Origin: Azophilus sp965220835
GTDB lineage: Bacteria > Pseudomonadota > Gammaproteobacteria > Pseudomonadales > Azotimanducaceae
Direction: 5' to 3'
Assembly: GCA_965220835.1 (NCBI GenBank)
Contig: OZ244842.1
Span: forward strand, 2,852,001 to 2,916,000
DNA length: 64,000 nucleotides
The stretch's first letter is position 1. Every line of letters starts with the position of its first letter. The notes under the pieces were generated by a model. The model worked only from the letters and a program-made list of their open reading frames with translations. It was not told where the DNA came from and searched no databases. The position numbers and the translations under genes were made by a program. This document shows positions 24,653 to 33,663 of this stretch, piece by piece.

Positions 24653-27072
24653 GCGCTTTCCTCCGGAACGGGCAGGACGCTGGCGGCAACCGCGGCGGCC
24701 AAGCCGAGGGTCATGGGCAACGCCCAGTCGGCGATCGAAATGGAAAGCCCCACGCTCCAGCCGAAGGCGCGGGGGTTGATCACGTCGCACAGCACCACGC
24801 CGATGAACAGCCCCAAGGGCAGCGCCAGAACCACGGCGAACACGCCCAGCGCACCGCCGCGCATGAGGGCCACCCAACGCTGTTCACCGGTGCTTAAACC
24901 GAGGGCGCGCAATAGGGCCACGCTGGCCCTTTGGTTGAGCCGCAGTGCCATCATTGCATTGTAGAGGCCGGCCACGGCGACGATCAGCGCAACCAAGGTG
25001 AGCGCCCGGGTGATGGCGAAGGTGCGGTCAAAAACATCCAGCGCGCCCGCCCGCAGCGCGGCCCGCTGACGCACCACGATATTCGGAGCGGCAGCGGCAA
25101 GCCAGCGTTCAAGATCGGCTTCTGGCAAGCCGGATACGCCCAGCCGGTCGTAGTGCAGGGCGCCGAAGCGCTCGGCAGCGGCCTCAGCATTTACCAGCAG
25201 GCGCGGCGCTATGTCGCCGAAGCCGGAAAACTCATGGACGATGCGCAGGGGCTTGCCGCCCAATGCCAGCGCGTCCCCCACCGACAGCCCCAAGGCGTTG
25301 AGCAGTGCCTCGCTGGCCAAGGCTTCGTCCGGCGCCAAAGCGTGGGCATAGCCGTAGCGGGCTGTTTCCGCCACCGAGAACTCGGCATAGCCCACTTGCA
25401 CATTGTGGCCTTGCAGGCGCACGGAGCGCTCGCCCGAGGGCACGGCCAGGGCGCGGGGGTGCGCCTCCCGCAACGCGCGGGCCAAGGCTGCGCCATCTTG
25501 GTCGCGTAACTCCACAAAGAAGTCGTGGGCCAAGCGTTGGTCCAGCATGCGCATGAAGTCACGCTCGAAGCTGCCCACCATGAGCCCAATGCCAACGCTG
25601 GCGCCTACCGCCAGGACCAACGCCCCAACGGCCACGCCCAAATCCGCTTCGTGCCAAGTGGCCTCACGCATTGCCAGCCGCAAAAGCAGGCCGTTGCGGG
25701 TGATCGCCGGTTTCCCATTTCCGCTGCCAGGGCCGTGCGCAGCGCCAGTTCCCCGCGTCTCGAAGAATTGCCGCAGCCACCGCAACAACGGACCCACCCA
25801 AGCGGTGGCGATCAGGCTGCCCGCCAGCACGGCCAGAAAGCCGCCGTAGAGGCCCGTGTCCTCCAGGGTCACGCCAGCGGCGATCAGTGCCAGCCCCACC
25901 ACCGCGCCACCCCAAGGCGCACGCTTGCTGCCCACCGGAGGCTGCAGAAAGCCCGGTGCGCGGCGCATGAAGGCCACGCCGGCGCCCACCAAAGCGACGG
26001 CGAAGCCAGAAAAAAGGGCCTTGGCCACAACGACTGCCGACAGCTCCATCACCGGCGGCGCGGCAATGCCCGCCATCGAGACGCGCAGCAACAGCGCCGC
26101 CAATGCATGGCCGCCAGCGATGCCAACCAAGGTCGCCAACCCCGCCAGCACGCCGATGGCGCCCAGGAAGCCAGCGGCGAGCTCCCGCCGGCTGGCGCCC
26201 AATGCCGAAAGCCGGGCCATAAGCAGTTGCTGGCGACGCAGCGAGAGCACGCAGATCTGATAGATGATGAACCAGGCCACCACCAGGGCGAGCAGCCCCA
26301 ACGCGCCGCGCGTGAACAGCACGGCGTCGCCGAACTGCTGCTCTGGACGAATGGACGACACCGGGCGAACCGTCCAGCCGGATATCTGCTCGGCGTCTGC
26401 CGGCAGGCCAGCGGCAAGGCCCGGAAACAGCCGCTCCAAGGCATCGCGCACGCCCTCAAGGGGCGCCTTGATCGACAGGGCGACGTAGCTCAAGTGATCG
26501 GCAGGCCGGCCGAGCAGCGCCAAGGCGTCGCCGATGTCCGCAATCAGGGCGCCTTCAAGGCCCGCATCCAACACTTCCGCCACCGTCCAATACTCGCCCG
26601 CAAGCTGCACGACGGCCCCTGGCGCGAGTTCCAAGCTGGCATCGGCGCGGATCGAATTGCGGCTTTCCGCAGGGCTGGAGTCCGGTGCCGCCAAGCGAAA
26701 CCCGTCCGCGCCGACGACCTGGTAGCGCCGCCCCGATTCAACCAACTGGCCCTGAACGACGGGCGTGATCCACGCCACCTGGGGCAGCTCGCCCCGGCGC
26801 CATTCGCGGCGCAGGTTGAAGTAGTCCGCCATGGTGGCGTCCACCCGTTCCGCGATGTGGGTGACGCCGGCGAGGTGCGGCGCGGCGCGGGCGTCGAGCT
26901 GGTCGCTGACCGCCAGCCCCAGCAAGTGGGTGGCCACTGTGGAGGCAACGCCCAAGGCGATGCCCAGCCCCGCGGTCAAGGTGGCCCAAGGCGTTTTCGC
27001 AAAGAAGCGGACGAAGGCGCGCAGCAGCAGCGCGCGCGGGACCGTTCCTAACACTCTGCTTGCACCGCGCAT
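24649..27072 (-). CDS. FtsX/MacB-type ABC permease (AttF/AttG-like)
   Basis: An 807-residue permease with an N-terminal membrane segment (PWATLTAGLGIALGVASTVA), a long periplasmic MacB_PCD-like part, two FtsX-type helical blocks and several further segments, the last near WALPMTLGLAAAVAASVLPV. Proteins of this kind do not pump across the inner membrane but transmit force or extract lipids or lipoproteins. The ATPase gene lies upstream and an AttH-like lipoprotein gene overlaps downstream, the AttEFGH-like layout. The size suggests that the separate AttF and AttG halves are joined in one protein. The 175 bp before its start hold a double-hairpin repeat and a 60-bp tandem duplication. Confidence 0.85.
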   Translation of the reverse strand: MRGASRVLGTVPRALLLRAFVRFFAKTPWATLTAGLGIALGVASTVATHLLGLAVSDQLDARAAPHLAGVTHIAERVDATMADYFNLRREWRRGELPQVAWITPVVQGQLVESGRRYQVVGADGFRLAAPDSSPAESRNSIRADASLELAPGAVVQLAGEYWTVAEVLDAGLEGALIADIGDALALLGRPADHLSYVALSIKAPLEGVRDALERLFPGLAAGLPADAEQISGWTVRPVSSIRPEQQFGDAVLFTRGALGLLALVVAWFIIYQICVLSLRRQQLLMARLSALGASRRELAAGFLGAIGVLAGLATLVGIAGGHALAALLLRVSMAGIAAPPVMELSAVVVAKALFSGFAVALVGAGVAFMRRAPGFLQPPVGSKRAPWGGAVVGLALIAAGVTLEDTGLYGGFLAVLAGSLIATAWVGPLLRWLRQFFETRGTGAAHGPGSGNGKPAITRNGLLLRLAMREATWHEADLGVAVGALVLAVGASVGIGLMVGSFERDFMRMLDQRLAHDFFVELRDQDGAALARALREAHPRALAVPSGERSVRLQGHNVQVGYAEFSVAETARYGYAHALAPDEALASEALLNALGLSVGDALALGGKPLRIVHEFSGFGDIAPRLLVNAEAAAERFGALHYDRLGVSGLPEADLERWLAAAAPNIVVRQRAALRAGALDVFDRTFAITRALTLVALIVAVAGLYNAMMALRLNQRASVALLRALGLSTGEQRWVALMRGGALGVFAVVLALPLGLFIGVVLCDVINPRAFGWSVGLSISIADWALPMTLGLAAAVAASVLPVPEESA

Positions 27073-27107
27073 GGCGCTAGCCCAATCCTAGGCCGGCTAC
27101 TGTGCAA

Positions 27108-27251
27108 GCGCGAACCTTTGGTTCGCGTTGGAGTTTTGCTGGTGCGAAACTCCTGTTCCAGCGCCAAGCTCCCACGGGGTAAGGGCTTCAACATGCCGCC
27201 AACGCGAAACCCTTTATCTTGTGCCAAGTTTTCAAGGGGTAAGGGCTTCAA
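27108..27251 (+). repeat. Double-hairpin repeat copy B plus 60-bp tandem duplication
   Basis: Hairpin 1 is CGCGAACC/GGTTCGCG with a TTT loop, followed by TTGGAG and hairpin 2 (GGAGTTT/AAACTCC) to 27153. A 60-bp unit then repeats: 27140-27191 aligns with 27200-27251, both ending GGGGTAAGGGCTTCAA. The second unit ends inside the 3' end of the ABC ATPase gene. Confidence 0.7.
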
Positions 27252-27910
27252 TGAGCGAGTTCAACGATGCGGTCCGCCCGGTCGGCGACGGCAGCGCTGT
27301 GGGTGGCGACGACCAAGGCGCTGCCAAGCTGCCGCGCTTGGGTGAACAGGGCATCGGCCACTTGGCCGCTGTGGCGGGCGTCCAGATTGCCGGTGGGCTC
27401 ATCGGCCAGCACGATGGCCGGCTCATGGACCAGCGCCCGGGCGATGGCCACCCGCTGCTGCTCGCCGCCGGAGAGCGTTTCCGGAAACGCGTTCATTCGA
27501 TCTCCCAGCCCCAAGTCCGCGAGCCGCTGCTGGGCTTCGGGCAAGCGCTGGCCGAGTTTGTTGAGCGCCAAGGGCAAGGCGACGTTCTCCAGCACGGTGA
27601 GGGTCGGCACCAAATTGAAGAACTGGAACACATAGCCGACGGCACAGCGGCGCAGCGCGGTTCGCTCGGATTCGCCCAGCTGGCTCAATTCGTGGCTGCG
27701 GCCATCGTGGCGCAACGTGAGGGTGCCGGCGTCCACTGGCAGTATGCCGGCCATCAAGTTGAGCAACGTGGATTTGCCGGAACCGCTTGGCCCGCACAAG
27801 GCCACCGACTCCCCAGCCGCCACCTCCAGACTTAAATCGTCAATCACCCGCCGATGGCTGGCCCCATCGCCGTAACCCTTGCGCACGCGGTCCAAGCGGA
27901 TTGCGCTCAT
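27248..27910 (-). CDS. ABC transporter ATPase (LolD/MacB-type, AttE-like)
   Basis: A 220-residue ATPase. Walker A is GPSGSGKST, the Q-loop is VFQFFNLVPTLT, the signature is LSGGEQQRVAIARAL, Walker B is AIVLADEPTGNLD and the switch His is in VVATHSAAV. This is the LolD/MacB/AttE class that pairs with FtsX permeases. It is the first gene of the operon that continues with permease, AttH-like lipoprotein, Nudix, GGDEF and metY-like genes. The 3' end overlaps a tandemly duplicated 60-bp segment. ATG at 27910 is the only sensible start. Confidence 0.93.
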   Translation of the reverse strand: MSAIRLDRVRKGYGDGASHRRVIDDLSLEVAAGESVALCGPSGSGKSTLLNLMAGILPVDAGTLTLRHDGRSHELSQLGESERTALRRCAVGYVFQFFNLVPTLTVLENVALPLALNKLGQRLPEAQQRLADLGLGDRMNAFPETLSGGEQQRVAIARALVHEPAIVLADEPTGNLDARHSGQVADALFTQARQLGSALVVATHSAAVADRADRIVELAH

Positions 27911-28013
27911 TTGTTCCTCAAAGCGCCAACGAGTACATTAGGTGCCCTCAAGCGGCAATGCGGATTTGGCATTCTGCCTGACCCCACAACAAAAGCAGTA
28001 TCAAAACAACGTC

Positions 28014-28310
28014 ATGACAGAACGACCGTACAAATTCGTCGTGCGGCTGCCTGCGGCCATGCGCGATCAGGTGGCCGAAGCCGCCGCCCACTACCGGCGC
28101 AGCATGAATTCGGAGATTGTAGCGCGGCTGGAGCAGTCGTTCGGCGTGTTGCCGCGCAGCTCCACGGAGGAGGGCGTGGAACCCCCGTTGCATCCGCACA
28201 TTGAAGCCATCTTCCGCAGCACGCTCAATGAGAGCGAGCAGGCGTTGATCAAGGTCTTCCGGCGCCTGGACGGCACCCGCCAACAAGCCTTGCTGGACCT
28301 GCTCAGTTGA
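28014..28310 (+). CDS. Arc-like ribbon-helix-helix DNA-binding protein
   Basis: A 98-residue protein. MTERPYKFVVRLPAAMRDQV followed by RRSMNSEIVARLEQS is the Arc/MetJ-type ribbon-helix-helix: the strand contacts DNA and two helices form the dimer. The C-terminal ~45 residues are extra and may mediate other contacts. The frame is open further upstream but the fold begins at ATG 28014. It is divergent from the ABC operon that starts 103 bp away and converges with the osmoprotectant transporter gene, so it could regulate the former. Confidence 0.85.
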   Translation: MTERPYKFVVRLPAAMRDQVAEAAAHYRRSMNSEIVARLEQSFGVLPRSSTEEGVEPPLHPHIEAIFRSTLNESEQALIKVFRRLDGTRQQALLDLLS

Positions 28311-28327
28311 CTTGGGGCGTGGTCGCG

Positions 28328-29875
28328 TTAGCTCGTGCGCAAGTGGCCGGGCACCACCATTCGCTCCACGCCCTCGAAGACAAGCTCCGTGGCGATGGCC
28401 AGCAATGCGGCGGGGATGGCGCCCTGCAGAATGAGGGTAACGTTGTTCAGCGCCAAGCCGGTGACGATGGGGTCGCCGAGCCCGCCGGCGCCGATGAAAG
28501 CCGCCAAGGTGGCGGTGCCGATGTTGATGACCGCCGCCGTGCGGATGCCGGCCAACACGCTCGGCATGGACAGCGGCAGGTACACGTGGCGAATCTGCTG
28601 CCGCCGGGACAGGCCCATGGCGTCCGCAACGCGCAGCAGGGTGGGGTCGATGGTGGTCAGCGCGGTAACCGTGTTGCGCACCACCGGCAGCAGGGAATAC
28701 AAGAACAAGGCCACCACCGCCGGGGTGGCTCCGATGCCGAACAACGGAATCATCAGCGCCAGCAGGGCGATGCTTGGCACGGTCTGCAGAAGACCGCAGA
28801 AATAAACCAGCAAGCGCGCCGCGACCGCCCGGCGGAAGATCAGCAGGCTTAGCAGGAGGCCCGCCGCCACGGCCGCGACCAGTGCGGTGAGGGTCAGTTT
28901 CAAGTGCTGCACCGTGTTTGCGGCCAGGCTGCGCCAAAGGTCATCGGCGGCCGCTCCGGAGGCTGCTAGGGCGTCGGCTTCGGCAACCAGCCCGCGCTCG
29001 GCCAGAAAGCCCGCCGCCACGGCCGCGTAGCTCCTGCCATCCACCACCACGGCAGCGTTCATGGCCTGCGCCGACACATCGTCTAAGGTGCCGCCGAGGG
29101 TTTCCAGCGCCTCAATGACCGCAGCGCCCAGCTCAAGGCGCACGAGGGGCGCTGCCAAGTAGCGGGGGAAGAAGCGGCGGTCGTCCTGGAGCAGCACGAG
29201 GTCGTGGCGCAACAGCTCACCATCGGTGGAGTAGGCGTCGGTGACGTCCAGCGCGCCCTCGGCGATGGCTTGGTAGGCCAGCGCGTGTTCGATGCCCGTG
29301 GCGTTGAAGGGCAGCCCATAGGCCCGCTTGAGCCCGGGCCAGCCGTCCTCCCGCTCCAGGAACTCGTGGCTGAACACCACCTTCAAGCCGGGATGGGCCG
29401 CCAGATCGCCGATTTGGGCCAAGCCCAGCGCTTCGGCCTGCTCCCGCCGCACGGCGATGGCGTAGGTGTTGTTGAAGCCGAAGGGCTTGAGCAGGCCCAG
29501 GCCATCACCCTTGAGTTGTTGGTTCATGGCCTCGCGCGGGGCATCGTGGCCCAACTTCAGTATCGCTTGGCTCAGCGTGCCCGTGTACTCCATGTAGAGA
29601 TCGATTTCACCTGCCACCAAGGCGTCAAACGCAATCAGGGTGCCGCCCAAGCCGAACTGGCGCTCAACCGCGAAGCCCTTGGATTCAAGCAGCTGCGCGG
29701 CGATTTCCGACAGCAAGTAAGACTCATTGCTGTTCTTGCTGGCAATGCGAATGGGTTCGGCGGCATGGCCCGCCGCGCCCAGCATCAGGGCCAACACCAC
29801 ACCAAGCCACCCACGGCCAGCGCGCCGATTTGAGCTTCCACTCCGGCCTGCCGAGCCGCGCAACTGCGCTAACAC
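28328..29875 (-). CDS. Osmoprotectant ABC transporter, fused binding protein and permease
   Basis: A 515-residue fusion. A signal peptide (LGVVLALMLGAAGHAA) is followed by an OpuCC/ProX-like substrate-binding domain (EPIRIASKN to about 300) and then an OpuCB/ProW-like permease with five or so helices and the EAA-type loop GLSRRQQIRHVYLPLS. Such systems import glycine betaine, choline or related solutes. The order binding domain then permease in one chain is a known variant. The ATPase gene lies 10 nt upstream in the same operon. Betaine import would suit the methyltransferase and demethylase genes at 6-13 kb, but that link is inference. Confidence 0.9.
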   Translation of the reverse strand: MLAQLRGSAGRSGSSNRRAGRGWLGVVLALMLGAAGHAAEPIRIASKNSNESYLLSEIAAQLLESKGFAVERQFGLGGTLIAFDALVAGEIDLYMEYTGTLSQAILKLGHDAPREAMNQQLKGDGLGLLKPFGFNNTYAIAVRREQAEALGLAQIGDLAAHPGLKVVFSHEFLEREDGWPGLKRAYGLPFNATGIEHALAYQAIAEGALDVTDAYSTDGELLRHDLVLLQDDRRFFPRYLAAPLVRLELGAAVIEALETLGGTLDDVSAQAMNAAVVVDGRSYAAVAAGFLAERGLVAEADALAASGAAADDLWRSLAANTVQHLKLTLTALVAAVAAGLLLSLLIFRRAVAARLLVYFCGLLQTVPSIALLALMIPLFGIGATPAVVALFLYSLLPVVRNTVTALTTIDPTLLRVADAMGLSRRQQIRHVYLPLSMPSVLAGIRTAAVINIGTATLAAFIGAGGLGDPIVTGLALNNVTLILQGAIPAALLAIATELVFEGVERMVVPGHLRTS

Positions 29876-29885
29876 GTTCGCGCGT

Positions 29886-30623
29886 TCACAGCTGTTGGTT
29901 CACGAGTTGTTCGACGTAGGCGTCGCCAGGCGCGCTCACCACCTCGTTCGTGGCCCCGAAACGAACCACCTCCCCCGCCCTGAGAATCACCAAGCGATCG
30001 CCAAGATGCACGGCTTCGCGCATGTCGTGGGTGACCAGCACGGTGCTGACGCCTTCGTGGCGTTGCACGAACTCAAAGCGTTCGTAGATGCCGACCCGGG
30101 TAATGGGGTCGACCGCCGAAAAGGGCTCGTCCAGCAACAGCAGGCCGGGCTTCAGCATCAAGGCCCGGCACAGGCCCACCCGCTGCTGCTGCCCACCTGA
30201 GAGCTGATGGGGATAGCGCTGGGAGACTTCCTCCGGCAGGTCCATTTCCTCCAGCAGCTCCGCATAGCGCGCATCGATGGCGTCCTGCGTCCAGCCCTCC
30301 AGCTGGGCCAGCAGCACCACATTTTGCCGGTTGGTGAGATGGGGAAACAGCCCAGCGCCCTGCACCGCATAGCCAATGCGGCGGCGGAAGCGCTCCACCG
30401 CTTGGCGGGGCACGGCTTCGCCGAACACGCGCACCTCCCCAGCATCGGGCTGCAGCACGCCGTTGATGAGCTGCAGCAACGTGGTCTTGCCGCTGCCGCT
30501 CTCGCCGACCACAGCGGTGGTCAAGCCCGCCGGGAAGCTCAGATTGACGCCATCCAGCACCGGAACGTCGGCGAAGGCCTTGGCCACGCCATCAAATTGA
30601 ACCACCTCAGCAGCCAAGATCAC
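29886..30623 (-). CDS. Osmoprotectant ABC transporter ATPase (OpuCA-like)
   Basis: A 245-residue ATPase with Walker A GESGSGKTT, Q-loop YAVQGAGLFPHLT, signature LSGGQQQRVGLCRAL, Walker B GLLLLDEPFSAVD and His in VLVTHDMREAV. There is no C-terminal CBS domain, unlike the classic OpuCA, so osmotic gating through CBS is unlikely. It sits 10 nt before the fused binding protein/permease. Start is GTG 30623. The first ~30 codons and upstream bases are duplicated in tandem just upstream (30641-30749), where the equivalent start codon is mutated to GCG. Confidence 0.92.
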   Translation of the reverse strand: MILAAEVVQFDGVAKAFADVPVLDGVNLSFPAGLTTAVVGESGSGKTTLLQLINGVLQPDAGEVRVFGEAVPRQAVERFRRRIGYAVQGAGLFPHLTNRQNVVLLAQLEGWTQDAIDARYAELLEEMDLPEEVSQRYPHQLSGGQQQRVGLCRALMLKPGLLLLDEPFSAVDPITRVGIYERFEFVQRHEGVSTVLVTHDMREAVHLGDRLVILRAGEVVRFGATNEVVSAPGDAYVEQLVNQQL

Positions 30624-30749
30624 CCCGCAGACCGTCGAGGTGGAAGCTCAGATTGACGCCATCCAGCACGGGAACGTCGGCAAAGGCCTCGGCCAAGCCA
30701 TCGAATTGAACTGCCTCAGCAGCCAAGATCGCCCCGCAGCCCTTCGAGG
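30532..30749. repeat. 109-bp tandem duplication over the sbcB / ATPase gene junction
   Basis: Copy 1 is about 30532-30640 and copy 2 about 30641-30749, 109 bp apart throughout (for example GGAAGCTCA at 30533 and 30642, CAGCCAAGATC at 30611 and 30720). Both copies span the 5' end of the transporter ATPase gene and the last codons of exonuclease I. They now differ at scattered positions, so the event is not recent. Confidence 0.9.
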
Positions 30750-32143
30750 TGGGCGCGAATCGCCTGCAAGACACCGCCACCATCCGCCCCCTGATCTTGC
30801 AGTTTGTCCAGCTGCGCCTGCACTTGGGCTAGGGTGCGCCACGGGGCTTCATCCGCTTGGAGCTTGGCGGCCACCCAGCCCCGCCACTCGGCCCGCTCCA
30901 AGTCGGTTAGGTGTTTCGGAAAGCTGCGGGCCTTCACGCGCCTGGCCAGTTCCGGCAGGCGCGCATCGTCGTAGTCCAAGTCGAGCCAGCGGCCTTGGGC
31001 CAAGGCCTTGTTGAAACTGAGGCAACGGTGGCGATCATCGTCGCCCAGAAAGCCGTCGTAGAGCGCCGCTTCGGGATCTGCGGCCTCTGGTGGTTGGTCT
31101 CGCCGGTACACGTCCTCAATCTTTTGCTCCACGCCGGCCTGTCGCAGGCGCTCAAGCCGCTGGGCCACCAGAGCGGCATCGTAGCCCAAGCGCTCCGCGT
31201 CGGCTGGCCTGACCACCGACAGGGGCGCGATGAACGGGCACTTGTTCAGCCGGATTTCCTTCAGCGGCGGCCGCACGGCCACGTCTTTGCCGAACAGGGA
31301 TTCGCGGATTTGATCCACGTCCCATTCGATCAGCGCATCAACATCTTCACTCAAATCGGCAACGACCACGGCGTTGCCGTTGGTGGGATGCCGGCAGAGC
31401 GCCGCCACCGGCGCAAAGCCGTAGCGCCGGCGCGGGTACTTGCCGGAAACGTGCGCCAGCGCCTCGCCGCCCACAGGCAACAGCAGGTCTCCGGCCCGGC
31501 GCTTGGAGCGCAAGCTGAGAAAGTAGGTGAAGAGCTTTGGTTGCCTGGCCTTGATCAGGCGCGCCAACGCCACCGTGGCGGTGACATCCGACAGGGCGTC
31601 GTGGGCCTGCCCATGGTCCAAGCCGTTGGCGCCTGTCATGGCAGACAGGCTGTACACCGGCAGGCCGTTGTCATCCTGGGGCCACTCAATGCCCTCGGGA
31701 CGCAGTGCGCCCGCCGCCCGCACCAGGTCCATGAGGTCCCAGCGTGAGTTGCCACTCTGCCACTCCCGGGCATAGGGGTCCATCAGGTTGCGGTAGAGGC
31801 CGTAACGAATGAACTCGTCATCGAAACGCAGGTTGTTGTAGCCCGCCACGCAGGTGCGCTCCACCGAAAACAGGGCATTGATGCGGGCCAGGGCGCGCCA
31901 CTCGGAAACCCCCTCCTGCCGCGTGCGCTGGGGCGTGATGCCGGTGACCAAGGCGGCTTCCGGGTCTGGCAGAACGTCGTCCGGCAAGCGAACGTAGGTG
32001 ACGAATTCATCCCCTGCCGGTTCGAGGTCCGCACCGGTGCGCAGGCCGGCGAACTGCAGGATGCGGTCCCAGCGCGGGTCGGTGCCGGTGGTTTCCAGAT
32101 CGTACCAGTAGAAACTGTCAGCCAAGGACCCCTTCCCCTTCAT
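30716..32143 (-). CDS. sbcB: Exonuclease I
   Basis: About 475 residues, the usual length of ExoI. The DEDDh catalytic residues are visible: Asp and Glu in FYWYDLETTG, Asp in NNLRFDDEF, and His-x4-Asp in HDALSDVTATVAL. The SH3-like and C-terminal helical parts follow (RLNKCPFIAPLSV, then LPELARRVKARSFP). It degrades single-stranded DNA 3' to 5' in recombination and mismatch repair. I use ATG 32143; the frame is open further upstream without homology. The last residues (GLRGDLGC) are encoded in the tandem duplication, which separates this gene from the transporter ATPase it once overlapped. Confidence 0.93.
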   Translation of the reverse strand: MKGKGSLADSFYWYDLETTGTDPRWDRILQFAGLRTGADLEPAGDEFVTYVRLPDDVLPDPEAALVTGITPQRTRQEGVSEWRALARINALFSVERTCVAGYNNLRFDDEFIRYGLYRNLMDPYAREWQSGNSRWDLMDLVRAAGALRPEGIEWPQDDNGLPVYSLSAMTGANGLDHGQAHDALSDVTATVALARLIKARQPKLFTYFLSLRSKRRAGDLLLPVGGEALAHVSGKYPRRRYGFAPVAALCRHPTNGNAVVVADLSEDVDALIEWDVDQIRESLFGKDVAVRPPLKEIRLNKCPFIAPLSVVRPADAERLGYDAALVAQRLERLRQAGVEQKIEDVYRRDQPPEAADPEAALYDGFLGDDDRHRCLSFNKALAQGRWLDLDYDDARLPELARRVKARSFPKHLTDLERAEWRGWVAAKLQADEAPWRTLAQVQAQLDKLQDQGADGGGVLQAIRAHLEGLRGDLGC

Positions 32144-32283
32144 CCAACACGCAGTCGACAAGCCTCTTCGAAACGAACCCTGCACTGGTAGGCAATCGCC
32201 CGGATTCCGAGCGAGGGCGCGAGCCTTCGGTCCGGGAGGCCCTCAAGTTGCAAAGCGCCGCAGGCTGCGGCAATCTCGAAGCA

Positions 32284-33663
32284 ATGTCGCCGCCCCTCAA
32301 GAAGTTCGCCGGTCCGGCAGGCCCCATTCTTGCAGTTCTCGCTGGATTATTCATGTTGCATGCGGGCTTTGGTGCGCCCGCCGCCATCACGCTGGGCGTC
32401 ACCGTGCTGTGCGTGGTCTGGTGGGTGTTCGAGCCCATCCCCATTCCCGCCACCTCCTTGGCCCCGCTGGCCATACTGCCGCTAACCGGCGTGCTGAGCG
32501 CCGCCGAGGTCGGCGCCGCCTACGGCCATCCGGTGGTGCTGCTGCTGCTCGGCGGCTTCATCCTGGCCACCGCGTTGGAGAAAAGCGGCGCCCACCGGCG
32601 CATGGCCCTTAGCTTGGTGCAGGCCTTGGGCGGCGGCAGCAGCCGGCGGCTGGTGTTCGGCTTCATGGCGGCATCGGCGCTGATGAGCATGTGGATCTCC
32701 AACACCGCCACCACCCTGATGTTGCTGCCAGTGGCGCTGGCGGTGCTGGAGAAGTCCCAAGACCCGAAGCTGGCCCGGCCGTTGCTGCTCGGCGTGGCCT
32801 ACGCGGCCAGCGTCGGCGGCATGGGCACGCCCATCGGCACGCCGCCGAACGTGGTCTTCATGGGCGTTTACAGCGACTTCATGGGCACCGAGTTCAGCTT
32901 TCTGGAGTGGATGTCCATCGGCCTGCCGGTGGTGGCGGTGATGGTGCCGGTGGTCGGCCTGTGGCTGACCCGAAGATTGTCCTACAAGGGCGAGATCAGC
33001 CTGCCCGCCCCCGGCCCCTGGAGCACCGCGGAGGTGCGGGTGGTGATCGTGTTCGGCGCCACCGCCTTGGCCTGGATCACCCGCAAGGAGCCGTTCGGCG
33101 GTTGGACCGAATGGCTCGGCGCACCCTACTCCAACGACGCCATGGTCGCCTTTCTGGCGGTCATCGCCATGTTCCTGGTGCCCGACGGCAAGGGCGGGCG
33201 GCTGCTTGACTGGGAGACGGCCAACAAGATTCCCTGGGGCATGCTGATTCTGTTCGGCGCCGGCATCACCATTGCCGGGGCCTTCACCTCATCGGGCTTG
33301 AGCGAAGCCATTGGCAACACCTTGGGCGGCATCGCCGCTTGGCATGTGCTGGCGGTGATGGGGCTGATCTGCCTGTCGGTCACGTTCCTGACCGAGACCA
33401 CCAGCAACACCGCCACCACCACGCTGTTGATGCCCATCCTCGCCGCCGCGGCGCTGGGCGCTGGCATGGACCCGCGCCTGCTGATGATTCCCGCCGCCAT
33501 GAGCGCCTCCTGCGCCTTCATGCTGCCGGTGGCCACCGCCCCCAACGTCATCATGTTCGGCACCGGCCGAATTCCGGTTGAAGTCATGGCCCGCGAGGGC
33601 TTCGCACTGAACCTCATCGGCGCCGTGGTGATCGCCAGCCTCTGCTACCTGCTGGTTGCGTAG
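32284..33663 (+). CDS. DASS/SLC13-family anion transporter
   Basis: About 459 residues and some 11-12 membrane segments. The two SNT signatures of the DASS family (MWISNTATTLMLLP and TETTSNTATTTLLMP) and the paired re-entrant loops (GTPIGTPPN, VATAPN) are present. These proteins move di- and tricarboxylates or sulfate with sodium. ATG 32284 (MSPPLKKF) begins the conserved part. The last 375 bp overlap on the opposite strand the extended 3' end of the aminopeptidase gene. Substrate cannot be fixed from sequence. Confidence 0.9.
   Translation: MSPPLKKFAGPAGPILAVLAGLFMLHAGFGAPAAITLGVTVLCVVWWVFEPIPIPATSLAPLAILPLTGVLSAAEVGAAYGHPVVLLLLGGFILATALEKSGAHRRMALSLVQALGGGSSRRLVFGFMAASALMSMWISNTATTLMLLPVALAVLEKSQDPKLARPLLLGVAYAASVGGMGTPIGTPPNVVFMGVYSDFMGTEFSFLEWMSIGLPVVAVMVPVVGLWLTRRLSYKGEISLPAPGPWSTAEVRVVIVFGATALAWITRKEPFGGWTEWLGAPYSNDAMVAFLAVIAMFLVPDGKGGRLLDWETANKIPWGMLILFGAGITIAGAFTSSGLSEAIGNTLGGIAAWHVLAVMGLICLSVTFLTETTSNTATTTLLMPILAAAALGAGMDPRLLMIPAAMSASCAFMLPVATAPNVIMFGTGRIPVEVMAREGFALNLIGAVVIASLCYLLVA

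Noticed and set aside
25525..27051. Plus-strand open frame of about 500 codons opposite the FtsX-type permease
   Set aside because: It is the antisense of a well-supported permease gene in GC-rich DNA and its Gln/Arg/His-rich product matches nothing.
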